Notes: generated by a model not told the origin, from the sequence alone. A stretch of DNA of 33,368 bases from DASPUI01 sp035622995 (GCA_035622995.1 DASPUI010000085.1:1-33368); one strand, 5' to 3'. Positions 1-10,000 are shown, counted from the stretch's first letter. Numbers and translations are program-made.

Positions 1-192
1 AAAGACGCCTTCGACGTAAACGCCGAGGAAGTCTTTATCGACGAGCTTTTTGAAATCGGCTTCTTTTTTGTCCTTGAACGCCTGCCAGGCGCCCTTTTCC
101 TTTTCCATCATTGCATCCTTGGTCGGAGCGGCGAACGAAACCGCCGCCGTGGCGAATAACATTGTCACTGCAAGAGTAAGATAATTTTTCAT
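1..192 (-). CDS. Secreted NTF2-like (DUF4440-type) protein, N-terminal part
   Basis: The gene runs off the left edge; 64 codons are visible. It opens with a Sec-type signal peptide (MKNYLTLAVTMLFATA, cleavage probably after SFA). The mature start holds a lysine/glutamate-rich helix, then the pattern W-x-A-F-K-D-K-K...F-x-x-L-V-D-K-D-F-x-G-V-Y. That resembles the first helix and strand of DUF4440/SnoaL-like NTF2-fold proteins (inference; the active half is missing). The start ATG at 192-190 is supported by an upstream AAAGGA, one of the few Shine-Dalgarno-like sites in the window. It is divergent from the TraB-like gene at 416. A periplasmic or secreted protein of unknown ligand is the safest reading. 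Confidence 0.6.
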   Translation of the reverse strand, partial: MKNYLTLAVTMLFATAAVSFAAPTKDAMMEKEKGAWQAFKDKKEADFKKLVDKDFLGVYVEGVF

Positions 193-220
193 AGGTCCTT
201 TCGATTGGGTAATTCAGTCG

Positions 221-248
221 AGACTATGAGGTCTGTTAGAATCGTCAA
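221..248 (-). promoter_or_regulatory. Candidate sigma70-type promoter for the partial secreted gene
   Basis: On the minus strand TTGACG (248-243) and TAGTCT (226-221) are separated by 16 nt. The predicted transcript start leaves a leader of about 20 nt containing AAAGGA before the ATG at 192. Spacing and hexamers are acceptable, not perfect. The rest of the 193-415 divergent spacer shows nothing else I can name. Confidence 0.35.
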
Positions 249-415
249 TACCGAAGGACAGCTCAAAAGCACTTTTGCCCGTTCGATCTCGACGTTCTGA
301 AATAACGAACCGGCGTTGTCCGGCAAAGTCCGACACTGAAAAAAGACCGGCACTCGCACTCTCTGATTGACGTACATTTTCGAGCGGTCAAAAATTTCGC
401 TCGCTTAAAACCCCT

Positions 416-1312
416 ATGAACTCAAAACGAATTATTTCATTACTCCTCTGTGTTCTCTTTGCCTCCGTCGGCACAATCAATGCCGCCACCTGCTGCATCT
501 GGCGAGTCGCTGGGGCGAAAGCTCCCTGCTATCTGGTTGGCACTGTCCACTCGCTCAGCGGGAGCGACTTTCCGATTTCGCCGGATTACAACCGGGTTTA
601 TGACGAATCAAAACGTCTGGTATTCGAGATCTATTTCGATCCACAGGGCGATTATAACAGGAAATTCGACAAGGCGGCAGCCTACCCCAACGGAGACGGC
701 GTCCAGCGTCACGTCCATCCGAAAACCTGGCAGATCATTACCGCGAATTTCGGCAACGCCAGTATCTTCGGAAAACCGGGCTGGCTCGGCGACACCTATC
801 TGTCGAGCGGAATTCAACAAATGAGGCCGTGGGCGATCGCTTACTATTTCTTCGGCATTCCAGGCTACAGCGATGAGCATCTCCGCCTGGGTGTGGACAA
901 CGACTGGATGCGACGCGGACTCCATTCAGACAAGGAACTGGTCGGGCTGGAGAACGACCAGGAGCACATCGATGTGCTGGCGGGAATGAACGACATCGAG
1001 TCGGAACTGATCCTTCTGGAGGCGATCGCTTTTCGAAACAAAATGCGTCCCGAATTGGACCAGCTCAAGGCGGCATGGAAACGGGGAGATACCGCGACCA
1101 TCTGGGCGCTCGATCAACGTTTTCGCAAACTCGATCCGGGGGCCGATGCCAGATTGATCGATCTGAGAAATGTGAAGTGGGTCCCAAAGATCAGGCGAGA
1201 ATTTGAGAGCGGCAAACCGACCGCGATCGTCGTCGGCTGCGGGCACATGCTTGGACCGAACGGATTGATTGCGCTGTTGGAACGCAACGGCTACCACTTC
1301 GACCAGCTTTAA
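416..1312 (+). CDS. TraB/GumN family secreted protein
   Basis: 298 aa with a clear signal peptide (MNSKRIISLLLCVLFASVG..INA). The mature protein starts with W-R-V-x-G-x-x-A-P-x-Y-L-V-G-T-V-H-S-L, the TraB/GumN signature with G42 and H45. It ends with the second family motif, V-V-G-C-G-H-M-L-G-P-N-G-L, with H277, followed by L-L-E-R-N-G-Y. Both paired G-x-x-H motifs are present, as in the putative metal-dependent protease fold of TraB/Tiki proteins. Length is typical. Substrate unknown; export to the periplasm is the firm part. It stands alone, divergent from the NTF2-like gene and convergent with the TPR gene. No Shine-Dalgarno is visible before the ATG. Confidence 0.85.
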   Translation: MNSKRIISLLLCVLFASVGTINAATCCIWRVAGAKAPCYLVGTVHSLSGSDFPISPDYNRVYDESKRLVFEIYFDPQGDYNRKFDKAAAYPNGDGVQRHVHPKTWQIITANFGNASIFGKPGWLGDTYLSSGIQQMRPWAIAYYFFGIPGYSDEHLRLGVDNDWMRRGLHSDKELVGLENDQEHIDVLAGMNDIESELILLEAIAFRNKMRPELDQLKAAWKRGDTATIWALDQRFRKLDPGADARLIDLRNVKWVPKIRREFESGKPTAIVVGCGHMLGPNGLIALLERNGYHFDQL

Positions 1313-1376
1313 GGAAGATCGAAACGTCGCTCGTTAGGCATTTTGACGACACTGAACAGCGATCTCCTCGCCGCCA

Positions 1377-1709
1377 TTACTCCTTCGCGATCTTGCCGCC
1401 CCAGCCCAGGATCTTCGCTTTCGTGCCGGCCGCTTCCGCTTCCGGGACGTTACCGGCGCGATTATAAAAGAGCGACAGGCTGGTCCAGCCGATCTGGTCG
1501 TTAGGCCGAAGCTCCACTGCCTTTTTGCCGGCTTCGATCGCTTCACTGAATCGGCCGAGCTTCATCAAAGCCATTCCCAATGCGTGCCATCCATCGAAAA
1601 AGCCCGGATCGAGCTCGACACAGCGCCGGTATTTTTCGACTGCGCCGGCGAGCTCGCCAATCGCCAAATCGCCGTTCGCGTCATCGAAGATTTGGTCGCG
1701 CATCTCCAT
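1377..1709 (-). CDS. Small tetratricopeptide-repeat protein
   Basis: 110 aa from the ATG at 1709, chosen because it lies 22 nt after the stop of the upstream parvulin gene; a longer reading would overlap it. Two to three TPR units are visible: A-V-E-K-Y-R-R-C-V-E-L-D-P-G-F-F-D-G-W-H-A-L-G, then A-I-E-A-G-K-K-A-V-E-L-R-P-N-D-Q-I-G-W-T-S-L, then a degenerate third. No signal peptide, so probably cytoplasmic. TPR proteins are protein-protein adaptors, so no reaction can be assigned. It is the last gene of the minus-strand envelope cluster. A copy of the CGTTAGGC word (1499-1506) encodes R-P-N-D here. Confidence 0.75.
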   Translation of the reverse strand: MEMRDQIFDDANGDLAIGELAGAVEKYRRCVELDPGFFDGWHALGMALMKLGRFSEAIEAGKKAVELRPNDQIGWTSLSLFYNRAGNVPEAEAAGTKAKILGWGGKIAKE

Positions 1710-1731
1710 TTGCCAGACCGACCAGGTCGAT

Positions 1732-3249
1732 TCAGCCCTGCGCCATTTGCAGGCCGGCCGCTTGCTGGCGGTTGCGCAACCACTCAAAGAAAACGATCTC
1801 GCGTTTATTTTTCAAATAACGCTCCTCGAAGGTGGCCTTGATTTTTTGATCTTTTGCCGGATCGGGCGGTTCCCTCTTTTCCAGCACGACGATCACTCCG
1901 CCATTTTGATCGGCCAGAAAATCGCTTACATCCCCGGGCTCAATCTGGACCGCGGCATTTTTGATCGAAGCCAGGTCGGGCGAATCGGTTTTCGGCTTGT
2001 TCTCCGCCACGTCGGCATCGTCGGCGATGGCAAATGGTTCGATCTTGTCCATTTTCACTCCGTTTTTCTGGCAAACCTGCGCCAAAGGCTGATTGTTCTT
2101 TGCTGCTTCGCGCAAATCACGCGCGACCTGACTCCCTTTGGTCGCGAGTAAGACCCGCTCATGCTGCGTTTTCAACGTCTCGAGAATTTTCGGCTTCGCT
2201 TCATCCAGGCTGAGCGGGCGGGCCGGCGTAACTCCAACCAGGTGCGCGATGTAATAACCGTTTTCCTCTTCGATCACGTCACTGGTCGCTTCCTGCGACG
2301 TCAGCTGAAATGCCGCTGCGCTCAGTTTGGTTTTGTCCTTCATTTTCGGATCCGGTGATTCCGCGCTGAAGTCGCCGGTCGTCTCGACCGGCACCTGCAA
2401 CTTCTTTGCGACCTGATCAAAATCCGCGCCTTTCTCGAGCAATGCCTGTGAAAAATCGTTCGCGCGATCCTGCAGCTTCATCAGCGTGTCGACCCGGTCC
2501 TTGCCGGTCAGTTTTTTTTGTTCCTCGCTCAGCGCAAAACGGACCAACTCGATCTTGCGTTTCTCGTCGGTCTTGAATTCATCCTTGTGCGCATCGAAAT
2601 ACTTTCGGACATCGTCGTCGCCGATTTTTACCTCCTTGGCAAAGTCTGCGAGATTGAATCGGACGACGCTCGCGAAATTTTTGCCATAAAACTGGTCGAA
2701 CTGCGTTTTGATGTCGGACTCAGGCAAACTGACTCCAACGGCCAGGAGATCTTTAATTTTCCTCAGGCAGAGCTCGTCGCTCGCCAATTCTTCAATTTGC
2801 GATTCGTTAAATCCATTCGGTGCCAGCAAGTTTCCGGAAAATTCCTCGTATTTTTTTGGGTCGAAACCATCGACACCGCGAAAGGCGGGAAGATTTCTAA
2901 TCAATTCGACCACTTGCCCGCGGCTGGGCCGAATCCCCAGCTGCTCCGCTTCATGCCGCACGATCGCCAGATTGATGACGAATTCTTGAATCATCTCCTC
3001 TTCTTTGGCGGCGCTCAGAGTCAGATCGCGCAGAAATTCGGCCATCCCGAGCTCACGGGCCAATCCAAACAAGCGCGCTTCACGCTGCAGTTCCACCTCC
3101 GAAATGGTGCGGCCGAACACCCGGGCAAACTGGCCGCTCCGCATCCGGCCATAGTCCGGCTTTTGGACAAAATAAAACACAAACGGCAGGGCCAAAATCG
3201 CGATAACGATCATGAGCCAGTCGCGGTGCTTTCGCAGAAGCTTCATCAT
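1732..3249 (-). CDS. PpiD/SurA-type peptidyl-prolyl isomerase, membrane anchored
   Basis: 505 aa from the first ATG of an ATG-ATG pair (3249). An upstream in-frame start at 3288 would add 13 residues but overlap a good promoter. Layout: short basic N-terminus, one membrane helix (about residues 9-24, WLMIVIAILALPFVFYF), then a SurA_N-like helical chaperone region (about 35-200). A parvulin-type rotamase segment follows (about 255-360, with F-x-x-V-A-K-K-L and E-N-G-Y-Y-I-A-H-L), then a charged C-terminal domain. This is the PpiD architecture, somewhat shorter than the roughly 620 residues of E. coli PpiD. It would assist folding of exported proteins at the periplasmic face. It lies in a minus-strand run with TamB and TamA, which fits outer-membrane protein biogenesis. 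Which residues do catalysis is not certain by eye. Confidence 0.85.
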   Translation of the reverse strand: MMKLLRKHRDWLMIVIAILALPFVFYFVQKPDYGRMRSGQFARVFGRTISEVELQREARLFGLARELGMAEFLRDLTLSAAKEEEMIQEFVINLAIVRHEAEQLGIRPSRGQVVELIRNLPAFRGVDGFDPKKYEEFSGNLLAPNGFNESQIEELASDELCLRKIKDLLAVGVSLPESDIKTQFDQFYGKNFASVVRFNLADFAKEVKIGDDDVRKYFDAHKDEFKTDEKRKIELVRFALSEEQKKLTGKDRVDTLMKLQDRANDFSQALLEKGADFDQVAKKLQVPVETTGDFSAESPDPKMKDKTKLSAAAFQLTSQEATSDVIEEENGYYIAHLVGVTPARPLSLDEAKPKILETLKTQHERVLLATKGSQVARDLREAAKNNQPLAQVCQKNGVKMDKIEPFAIADDADVAENKPKTDSPDLASIKNAAVQIEPGDVSDFLADQNGGVIVVLEKREPPDPAKDQKIKATFEERYLKNKREIVFFEWLRNRQQAAGLQMAQG

Positions 3250-3259
3250 AAGTGGGCAG

Positions 3260-3288
3260 ATTGTAGCGGCGGCTCTCCCCAGTCGCAA
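3260..3288 (-). promoter_or_regulatory. Strong sigma70-like promoter for the PpiD-like gene
   Basis: Minus strand TTGCGA (3288-3283), a 17-nt spacer and TACAAT (3265-3260). The start ATG is only 10 nt after the -10 box, so the expected transcript would carry a leader of about four nucleotides and no Shine-Dalgarno. It lets this gene and the TPR gene be made independently of the upstream TamB/TamA genes. Confidence 0.55.
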
Positions 3289-3357
3289 ATGCGGTTAGTG
3301 GCGGGTCGAACTCCGGCTGCCACGGATTAGGGACGCGACGCAACGCGCCCATTCAGC

Positions 3358-4806
3358 TCAAACCACAATCTCGTTCACCGTCTCCTGAATTAATTGCCAG
3401 ACGTTGCGCAAATGTTGCTCGGTCGTGAGGATGTTACCGAATCCAATCCGCATGACGGTGCGCCCGCGCAATTTCGTTTGGGTGAGATACACTCGACCGG
3501 ACGCGTTGATCCGTTGCAATATCTCGCTATTCAAATGGTCGAGCTGGTCGTGGTCCGCGCCGACAAACCGGAAGCAGACAACCGGCATCACGAACGGGGC
3601 GGCAAGTTCAAAGCGGTTGTCCGCCTTGATCCACTCCACCAGCAGATTCGCAAGTCGCATGTGATCGCGAATGCGGGCGGCCAGTCCTTCTCTCCCAAAG
3701 GCGCGCCAAACAACCCATGCTTTGAGGGCCCGAAAGCGGCGACCCAGCTGGACGCCGTAATCCATGTAATTGATTTCGGCCCCGGCCGGATCGCGCAAAT
3801 GCAGATATTCAGGTGCAAGAGCAAAGAGCTGAGGCAGACGTTCGATCTCGCGCAGATAAAGCGCGCTAAAATCAAGCGGCACAAAAAGCATTTTGTGCGG
3901 ATTGATGACGATGGAATCAGCTTCGCTCCAACCGTCCGTAACCCATTTGCATTCCGGCAGCAAGGCCAGACCTGCCCCGTAAGCTCCGTCGATGTGCAGC
4001 CAGATTTTGTTTTCGCGGCAGACTTTGGCAATCTCAGAAACCGGATCCACGCTCGCAGTTGATGTCGTGCCGACGGTGGCGACAACCGCTATCGGTTTGA
4101 ATTTGGCTTTTAGATCGCCCGCAATTGCCGTGCGCAAAGCGGCGACATCCATTTTGAAGGCCGAGTCGCTGGGAATGCGAATGACATTTTCTTCGCCCAG
4201 GCCGGTTGCGATCGCGCCTTTTTCGACCGAGCTGTGCGCTTGATCGGACGCATAAACGCGGAAGCGCGGCAGGTCGCGTCCGCTTAATCCAAGTTTGCGC
4301 GTGTTGGGCGCGGCTTCTTCCCGCGCGGCGGCAAGCGCATGCATCGTTGACGTCGAGGCCGTATCGTAAACAACTCCGGCAAACTTTTTGGGCAGACCGA
4401 GCCATTGCCGCAACCAGTCGAGAACGAGGGTTTCGAGTTCGGTGGCCGCGGGCGAAGTGCGCCAGGTCATGGCATTCACGTTCAGCGCACCGGTCATCAT
4501 CTCGGCCAGAGTGCCCGGATTGGTTGTGGTGCAACCGAAGTAGCTCATGAACTGCGGATGGGCCCAATGCGACAGACCAGGAATAATCACCCGATCGATG
4601 TCGGCAAAGATTTCGTTCAATGACGTGCCCGCTTCCGGCGGGTTCCTCTCCAGTTTCTGCAAAACTGCGCCCGGTTTGTCATTCGAAGAAATTCTGATCT
4701 CGCCGATGCTCTCGCGATAATTTGCAATCCAATCTGCCAGCGCGTGCAATTGTTCGCGGAATTCCTTCGCCGGAATATCTCCAAGCGCGTCCTCTCGAGG
4801 CTTCAT
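3358..4806 (-). CDS. Group II pyridoxal-phosphate-dependent decarboxylase
   Basis: 482 aa, the normal length of aromatic-L-amino-acid/tyrosine/tryptophan decarboxylases. Visible family marks: H-P-Q-F-M-S-Y-F near residue 85, the PLP-ring region H-I-D-G-A-Y-G-A-G (Asp and Ala contacting the cofactor), and N-P-H-K-M with the Schiff-base lysine K305, close to K303 of DOPA decarboxylase. C-terminal R-x-x-R-A-L-K-A-W also matches. It should decarboxylate an L-amino acid to an amine and CO2 in the cytoplasm; substrate cannot be read from sequence. It lies 21 nt after the TamA stop, between TamA and the PpiD-like gene, an odd partner for envelope genes. The spacer holds TTCGTTAGGC (4806-4815). Confidence 0.9.
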   Translation of the reverse strand: MKPREDALGDIPAKEFREQLHALADWIANYRESIGEIRISSNDKPGAVLQKLERNPPEAGTSLNEIFADIDRVIIPGLSHWAHPQFMSYFGCTTTNPGTLAEMMTGALNVNAMTWRTSPAATELETLVLDWLRQWLGLPKKFAGVVYDTASTSTMHALAAAREEAAPNTRKLGLSGRDLPRFRVYASDQAHSSVEKGAIATGLGEENVIRIPSDSAFKMDVAALRTAIAGDLKAKFKPIAVVATVGTTSTASVDPVSEIAKVCRENKIWLHIDGAYGAGLALLPECKWVTDGWSEADSIVINPHKMLFVPLDFSALYLREIERLPQLFALAPEYLHLRDPAGAEINYMDYGVQLGRRFRALKAWVVWRAFGREGLAARIRDHMRLANLLVEWIKADNRFELAAPFVMPVVCFRFVGADHDQLDHLNSEILQRINASGRVYLTQTKLRGRTVMRIGFGNILTTEQHLRNVWQLIQETVNEIVV

Positions 4807-4827
4807 TCGTTAGGCGAAGAACTGCAT

Positions 4828-7005
4828 TCAGAACGCGAAGCCGAAGCTCAAATGAAATGCGCCGTCATCTTCATGGCGGTGCGGATCGGGATTAAAACCG
4901 TAATCCAGTCGAATCGGACCGATTGGCAATTTGTAACGCAAACCAAGACCAAGAGCATAGCGCATGTCCGTCAAGCCGGGGTCTTCCGAAGTCGGCAGCA
5001 GATTACCCGCATCAAAAAATGTCGCGCCCTGAAGTTCGCCATAGAGCGGAAAAGTATATTCGACATTGAAGATCGTATAAAACTCGCCGCCCACTGGATT
5101 GCCCTTGGGATCGAGCGGCCCGAGATCGCGCTCGCCGAAACTGCGCACGGTGGTGGCGCCACCATTAAAAAAGCGTTCGTCGATCGGAATGGTGGTCGGC
5201 TCCTCCGGACCGGAGTGATCAAGCGAATGCACAATTCCCGCCCGCGCGCCGAATGCGAGCGACGATTGTTCGAACCAGCGCCGAAGTGGGGGAAGGGTTT
5301 GATCTGTCGCCACGCCGGGGGTCAAAGTTTTCGGACCGAACGGGAGAAAGTAAGCAACGCGGCCGGTGCTTCGCACCAGCTGAATATCGCTCCCCAGACC
5401 TTTGGTGTCGATATCGAGGGTATTGTTGGCCACAAAACCGCGCGGATCGACCAGTGGATTTTCCCGAAGATCGAGCGTCTGGGTGTAACCGATTGAATTT
5501 GCGAAGTAAGAGGTGTCGCCCAGAAATCTCTTCCCGATGGAAGAGTCAGTGATGTCAACGTGCCGGACAGCAAGGACGAGTCCTGCCTGATATTGTTTCG
5601 TGAATTGACGCGTCAGCTCAACGCGATCGCCCACCTCAAACTTCGAATAACCGTCGTAATCAAAGGTGAAGGCAGCCATCCGATTCTTAAAATCGAAATC
5701 GCTGTCAAGAAGATACGGATCTTCGTAAACGATCTCACCTTTGTAACTGCGCTGCGAAACTTCGATGGAGAAGGTAATTGGCCGGCCGGTACCAAATAAA
5801 TTGAGCTCCCGAAATTGCGCGCCGACAATCCCGCCTTCGTAAGTGCCGTAACCGATCGAAAATCCGAGCTCTTTGCTCTTCGCTTCTTCAGCGGTGATAT
5901 CCAGGAGCAAGGTATCCTCGTTGGCAATCGGTGCCGGCTCGATTTTGAGCATATTGAACAATCCGCTCCGCATCAGCGCGCGAAATTTGTTATCGATTAC
6001 TTCGGGACTGTAGGTCTGGCCTTTGAGCGAGGTGAATCGCTTCGTGACATAACTTGGATGCAGCCGGTTCAGACCGTGCACGATCACTTCGTCAAAATGA
6101 TAAACAGGCCCCGGCGAGACCGCGACCTGGACCGGCACACGCCCATTTACGGCTGCGGCCGGAGCGCCAGTCGCTTCTACTTTGACAGTGTAATAACCGC
6201 GCGTTTTGAAATAAGCCTGCAACCGCCGCGGGATATCGTCTACTCGCGCATCGGTGTAAGGCTGCTTGAGCAGGTCGGCGATTTGGCCACGCAGCGTTTC
6301 AGCATCGTAAATTTTGTTACCGGTGAAGGAAACATCACCGAAGAAATATTGGCGGCCTTCGCGAATCGGGATTGTCAGATCGACCTGATTGGTCGCGTCG
6401 TGGAACGTGTAGCGTGGCGGATCGACCACTACATCGAGAAAACCTTCGGCAATGTAAAAGCGATGCAGTAAATCAATTCCTTCGCTGATGTCCGCAGTCA
6501 CGAACGGCAGATTCCGTTGCAACTTTGAATAACGCTCTCGCGTCGGGCCGACGACGTAATCGAACAACTTCGTCGCTGGCTCGCCAGCGTTGCCCTCAAA
6601 AGTGATTTTGCCGAGCGTCATCAACGCCCCTTCATTGATTTCCAAACGCAGGCGATTCCCGCTCTCGATCGCATAACGAACAGACACTTTTGAGTAGCCA
6701 TGCTTGCGATAAAAGAGTTCGAGAAAAAAAGCGAGGTCGTCCGCACGCGCGGTCGTTAGGCCGTACTGGTTGATGGTCGCCAGCTGCTCTTTCAGTTGAG
6801 AACGAAGATCTTTCTCGCTAAAGGCGCGCTCCCCATTGAATACGACTCCAACCGCCTGCTGCGCGATTTGCTCCTGCGCTTTCGCCAAATTCTGTTGCTT
6901 TTTCTGCGCTTCTTCCGCTGGGCGCGGCGCGTCCACTGCAGTCTGCGACAAGACCTCCGCGGCGAAGATCAATTCCCAGAGAACAACCAAACCCGTGCGA
7001 ACCAT
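4828..7005 (-). CDS. tamA: Omp85-family outer-membrane assembly protein, TamA-like
   Basis: 725 aa. Signal peptide (VVLWELIFAAEVLSQ), then a Q/K-rich coil (about 30-50). Four POTRA-like units follow at roughly 52-126, 132-216, 222-298 and 303-373, each ending near an F-x-G-N or G-L-N turn. The 16-strand barrel runs from about 378 and ends in G-F-A-F, the aromatic outer-membrane signature. The conserved loop-6 motif V-R-G-F appears as V-R-S-F (F-F-N-G-G-A-T-T-V-R-S-F). Its ATG overlaps the tamB stop by one base (TAATG), so the two are probably translationally coupled. TamA of E. coli is 577 aa with three POTRAs; this one carries a fourth. BamA (five POTRAs) is the alternative name, but the coupling to TamB favours TamA. 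Confidence 0.85.
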   Translation of the reverse strand: MVRTGLVVLWELIFAAEVLSQTAVDAPRPAEEAQKKQQNLAKAQEQIAQQAVGVVFNGERAFSEKDLRSQLKEQLATINQYGLTTARADDLAFFLELFYRKHGYSKVSVRYAIESGNRLRLEINEGALMTLGKITFEGNAGEPATKLFDYVVGPTRERYSKLQRNLPFVTADISEGIDLLHRFYIAEGFLDVVVDPPRYTFHDATNQVDLTIPIREGRQYFFGDVSFTGNKIYDAETLRGQIADLLKQPYTDARVDDIPRRLQAYFKTRGYYTVKVEATGAPAAAVNGRVPVQVAVSPGPVYHFDEVIVHGLNRLHPSYVTKRFTSLKGQTYSPEVIDNKFRALMRSGLFNMLKIEPAPIANEDTLLLDITAEEAKSKELGFSIGYGTYEGGIVGAQFRELNLFGTGRPITFSIEVSQRSYKGEIVYEDPYLLDSDFDFKNRMAAFTFDYDGYSKFEVGDRVELTRQFTKQYQAGLVLAVRHVDITDSSIGKRFLGDTSYFANSIGYTQTLDLRENPLVDPRGFVANNTLDIDTKGLGSDIQLVRSTGRVAYFLPFGPKTLTPGVATDQTLPPLRRWFEQSSLAFGARAGIVHSLDHSGPEEPTTIPIDERFFNGGATTVRSFGERDLGPLDPKGNPVGGEFYTIFNVEYTFPLYGELQGATFFDAGNLLPTSEDPGLTDMRYALGLGLRYKLPIGPIRLDYGFNPDPHRHEDDGAFHLSFGFAF

Positions 7006-10000
7006 TAATGAAATCGAATGAGGTATTTTAACATTCCTTTGTAATCGCCACTTACTCCAACGTCCCCCACCACCACAAATTGTTTGTTGATCTTGAAGCG
7101 AGCGGTCGCCTGTTGCTGGCCGGTCCGGGGATCGACCGTTCCGACGTCGAGATCGAACCGGTCAAAAACTGAGTTAGTCTGGGTCGCCTGGCCTTTCTTG
7201 AAAACCTTTCGATAAACTTGTTGCACTAAAAGCATCGCCGCCCGTCCAGCGAGGACACTGTTGTTGCCGGTCAATTGTTCTCGGGTTGTGCCGGTGGAGA
7301 GCAAGGAAATAATGTCTTCCTGCGGCAGGGGCGGTTCACTGCTGAACACCGCCTCGGGTGCCAGCGACGTGCCGTAAATGTAAACGTGAACGGTGTAATC
7401 CTGGATCACCGATGTGCCGTGCAGATCCAGCTTTGGGTTTAACGAATCGTCTGGATTAAAATAAAGAAAACCATACCCGATCTGGAGACGGCTGAATGGA
7501 AGCGTCGCCTCCACATCTTTGAGCCGAACCAACCCATTCAATCCGGGGCGCAATCCCGTCCCAACGAAATGCAAATCTGCCACTGCCCCGCCAGTGGCGA
7601 GATTTCCCCGGATCAGCAGCGGATCCTTTGTTTTGATCGCAACGTCGAATTTCCAATCGCGTAACGGAGCGGGAAGAACAATTCGCGGACGCGAAGATGG
7701 CGGTTCCGGGGCGGGCCGGCCGGGTAGACTGATCGGAATCAGATCGAGGTTCTTCAAAAAATGGCTGTTGGTCAGCGAAACAGCTCCGGTCACGCTCACG
7801 CTGCCGAGCGGTCCCTTGAACCGAACGTCGGCATCGGTCCGGACCGTTAGAGCATCGCTTCGCGCGACGAGCGCGCTGTCCGCTTTGAACGCAAGATCGA
7901 CATTCGCGGTCGTCAGCTTCGGAATAGAAATTCGGCCGCTGAGGGTGAAACGGCCTCCAGAAAGCTCGCCGCTGAATTGATCCAGACTCAGAACGTCGTT
8001 TGTGAAATTCAGCCGCGCCTTGAAATTTTGCAGGGCCGGAAAAGTTGGATCGTTCGTCCGCGCGACATTGATTGTCATGTCCGCCTGGCCTTTGAAAACA
8101 GGTCGCGCGATTGTTCCGCTCAGGTCGACGTTGAGCGCGGCATCACCATCCACTTCCTGCACTGCCGGAATGAATTGCCGAACAAAATTAACCGAACTCC
8201 GCGGCATCTTGAGATTTGCCTTGAGCGGCGTTTCGTCGGCCAGTTTCTTATCTCGCGCGATCTTGGGAATATCGAAAGGCAAACTGGCGGTCAGTTCGAT
8301 CGGCTGAACCTTCGCCTGCTCGAGTTTTCCGGAAATCGTCAACTGGGCCTGACCCGATTGGGCGGTAAGGTGAAGCTTCGCCGGTTCTAGATTTGCCAAT
8401 TTTTCGCTCCGCAAATCTTTCATTTCAACTTCGAGCCGCGCATTCGGACTCGAAATCGCTCCCTCAGCGTCCAGTTTTACATTCAATGTGCCGGATGCGA
8501 CCGGTTTCGCGCCGAAATCCTCAAACAATTTTTTAAGATCGATATTTTCCGACTGAAAACTGGCGGCCACGTTTCCAGTTGCGGGAATGACGGCCGCATT
8601 GGTTCCGAGATTTTTCCAGATGAAAGGCAGCGAAACATAGCCCGAGGCGTATTTCGCCTGGCCTTGATCGAGTTGAATTTTTGCGACCTCGAGCGTCTCA
8701 CCTTTCGCCTCCACAATCGCCTGAAAATCCATCCGATCACTTCGGATAAAAATGGTCGGAATCTCAAGCCCGTCGGGCGAGTAGCTCGCATCGATATTTG
8801 CCTGCAATGATTTCAAGTTGCCGTAACGCCCGTTTTCGAGCGTCAACTTTAGTTGTCCGCTGTTTTGAAATTTGATTGCATCGCCACCGCCGGCCCAATC
8901 GATCTTGAGCGACCCTGCAAGATCGTTTTCGTTGCCGAAATCGCGCAGCAAAGGCTTCAGTTTGGACAAATCGGCAATGTTCGCCGCCAGCTTGCCGGCA
9001 TAATGATGTTTGCCCCAAAGATCGACCACTCCATTGCCCCGCAAAGAATCCTTCTCATTCAAATTCGCGCTCACATCGTTGAGATAAACGACGTTGTTCG
9101 CCATTGTGCACTGGGCGTTTATCCCGTTCACCGCCAGTCCGCGCGTTCGGAGATTGGCGCCGGAAATCCAAAACTCTCCGTTGCCGATTCCGTTCTTCCA
9201 TCTGATTTCGCCGGCACCCTGCAACGGCCCGCTCCATTTGTCCGGCGAATCGTCCGCCCAAAAATCCGCCAATTCCAGAGCAGCCAATTCGAATTCAACT
9301 TCGCCCGTTGGCGAGGCCTCCTCAATGTCCTCTGGTAAATTGTATCGGCCGGCAACGTTGAAACTGTTCCGTCGCCGACGAATTACCATCTGGTCGATCT
9401 GAAGAGAATCATTGACGCTGCTAACAGACGCCGTCAGCGAATCAACCTCGTGACCGCGAATCTCCGCATTAGAGATGTCTAAATCTAACTTCGATTTTAA
9501 GCCGGAGAACCACGGCTTTCGATTGCCCGGCGCCGGCATTGTCTTGGAGGCAGTCAGATTCGCGTTGATTTTTTCGATCGAGCCTTCCGAAGACTTAACC
9601 GGACCTGTGGTCAAACTGAAAGCTGCAGTCACTATTCCATTTTTGATGTCGATTTTGCCGCTCGTCTCGGCGTTGCCGGAGAGATGCTGCGCCATGTCAC
9701 TCGTGAATTCCCGCAGGTCGATGTCTTTACCCGAAATCTCGAAACTTGCCGGCGCGCGCCCGAACTCGTTCAGCTTTACCGGCAAATCGGCCGATCCGCG
9801 AATGTGAAATTCATTCGCGCCTTGAACGACGTCCGCAGTTTGCAGAATGGCGGCTCCGTTTTGGACAGCGATTTGAAGGACGGAGCGATCAAAATGAAAT
9901 CCTTCGCCTCGAAAATCTTTGAGCCGCGCATTGATATTGCCGGTCCAGGTACGCGGCGCATTGAGCACTCCGCTTCCATCAACCGTTGCATCTTCGATCT

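Noticed and set aside
1525..2151. Long plus-strand open frame opposite the PpiD-like gene
   Set aside because: It is antisense to a well-supported gene, has no family signature and shows mirrored codon composition; the same applies to the many other open frames opposite real genes, for example 2518-3330, 3394-4062, 5815-6471, 28284-29054 and 31145-31837.
3250..3288. Longer N-terminus of the PpiD-like protein
   Set aside because: The extra 13 residues would be translated across a strong TTGCGA/TACAAT promoter and precede a normal cytoplasmic start; the ATG-ATG pair is the better start.
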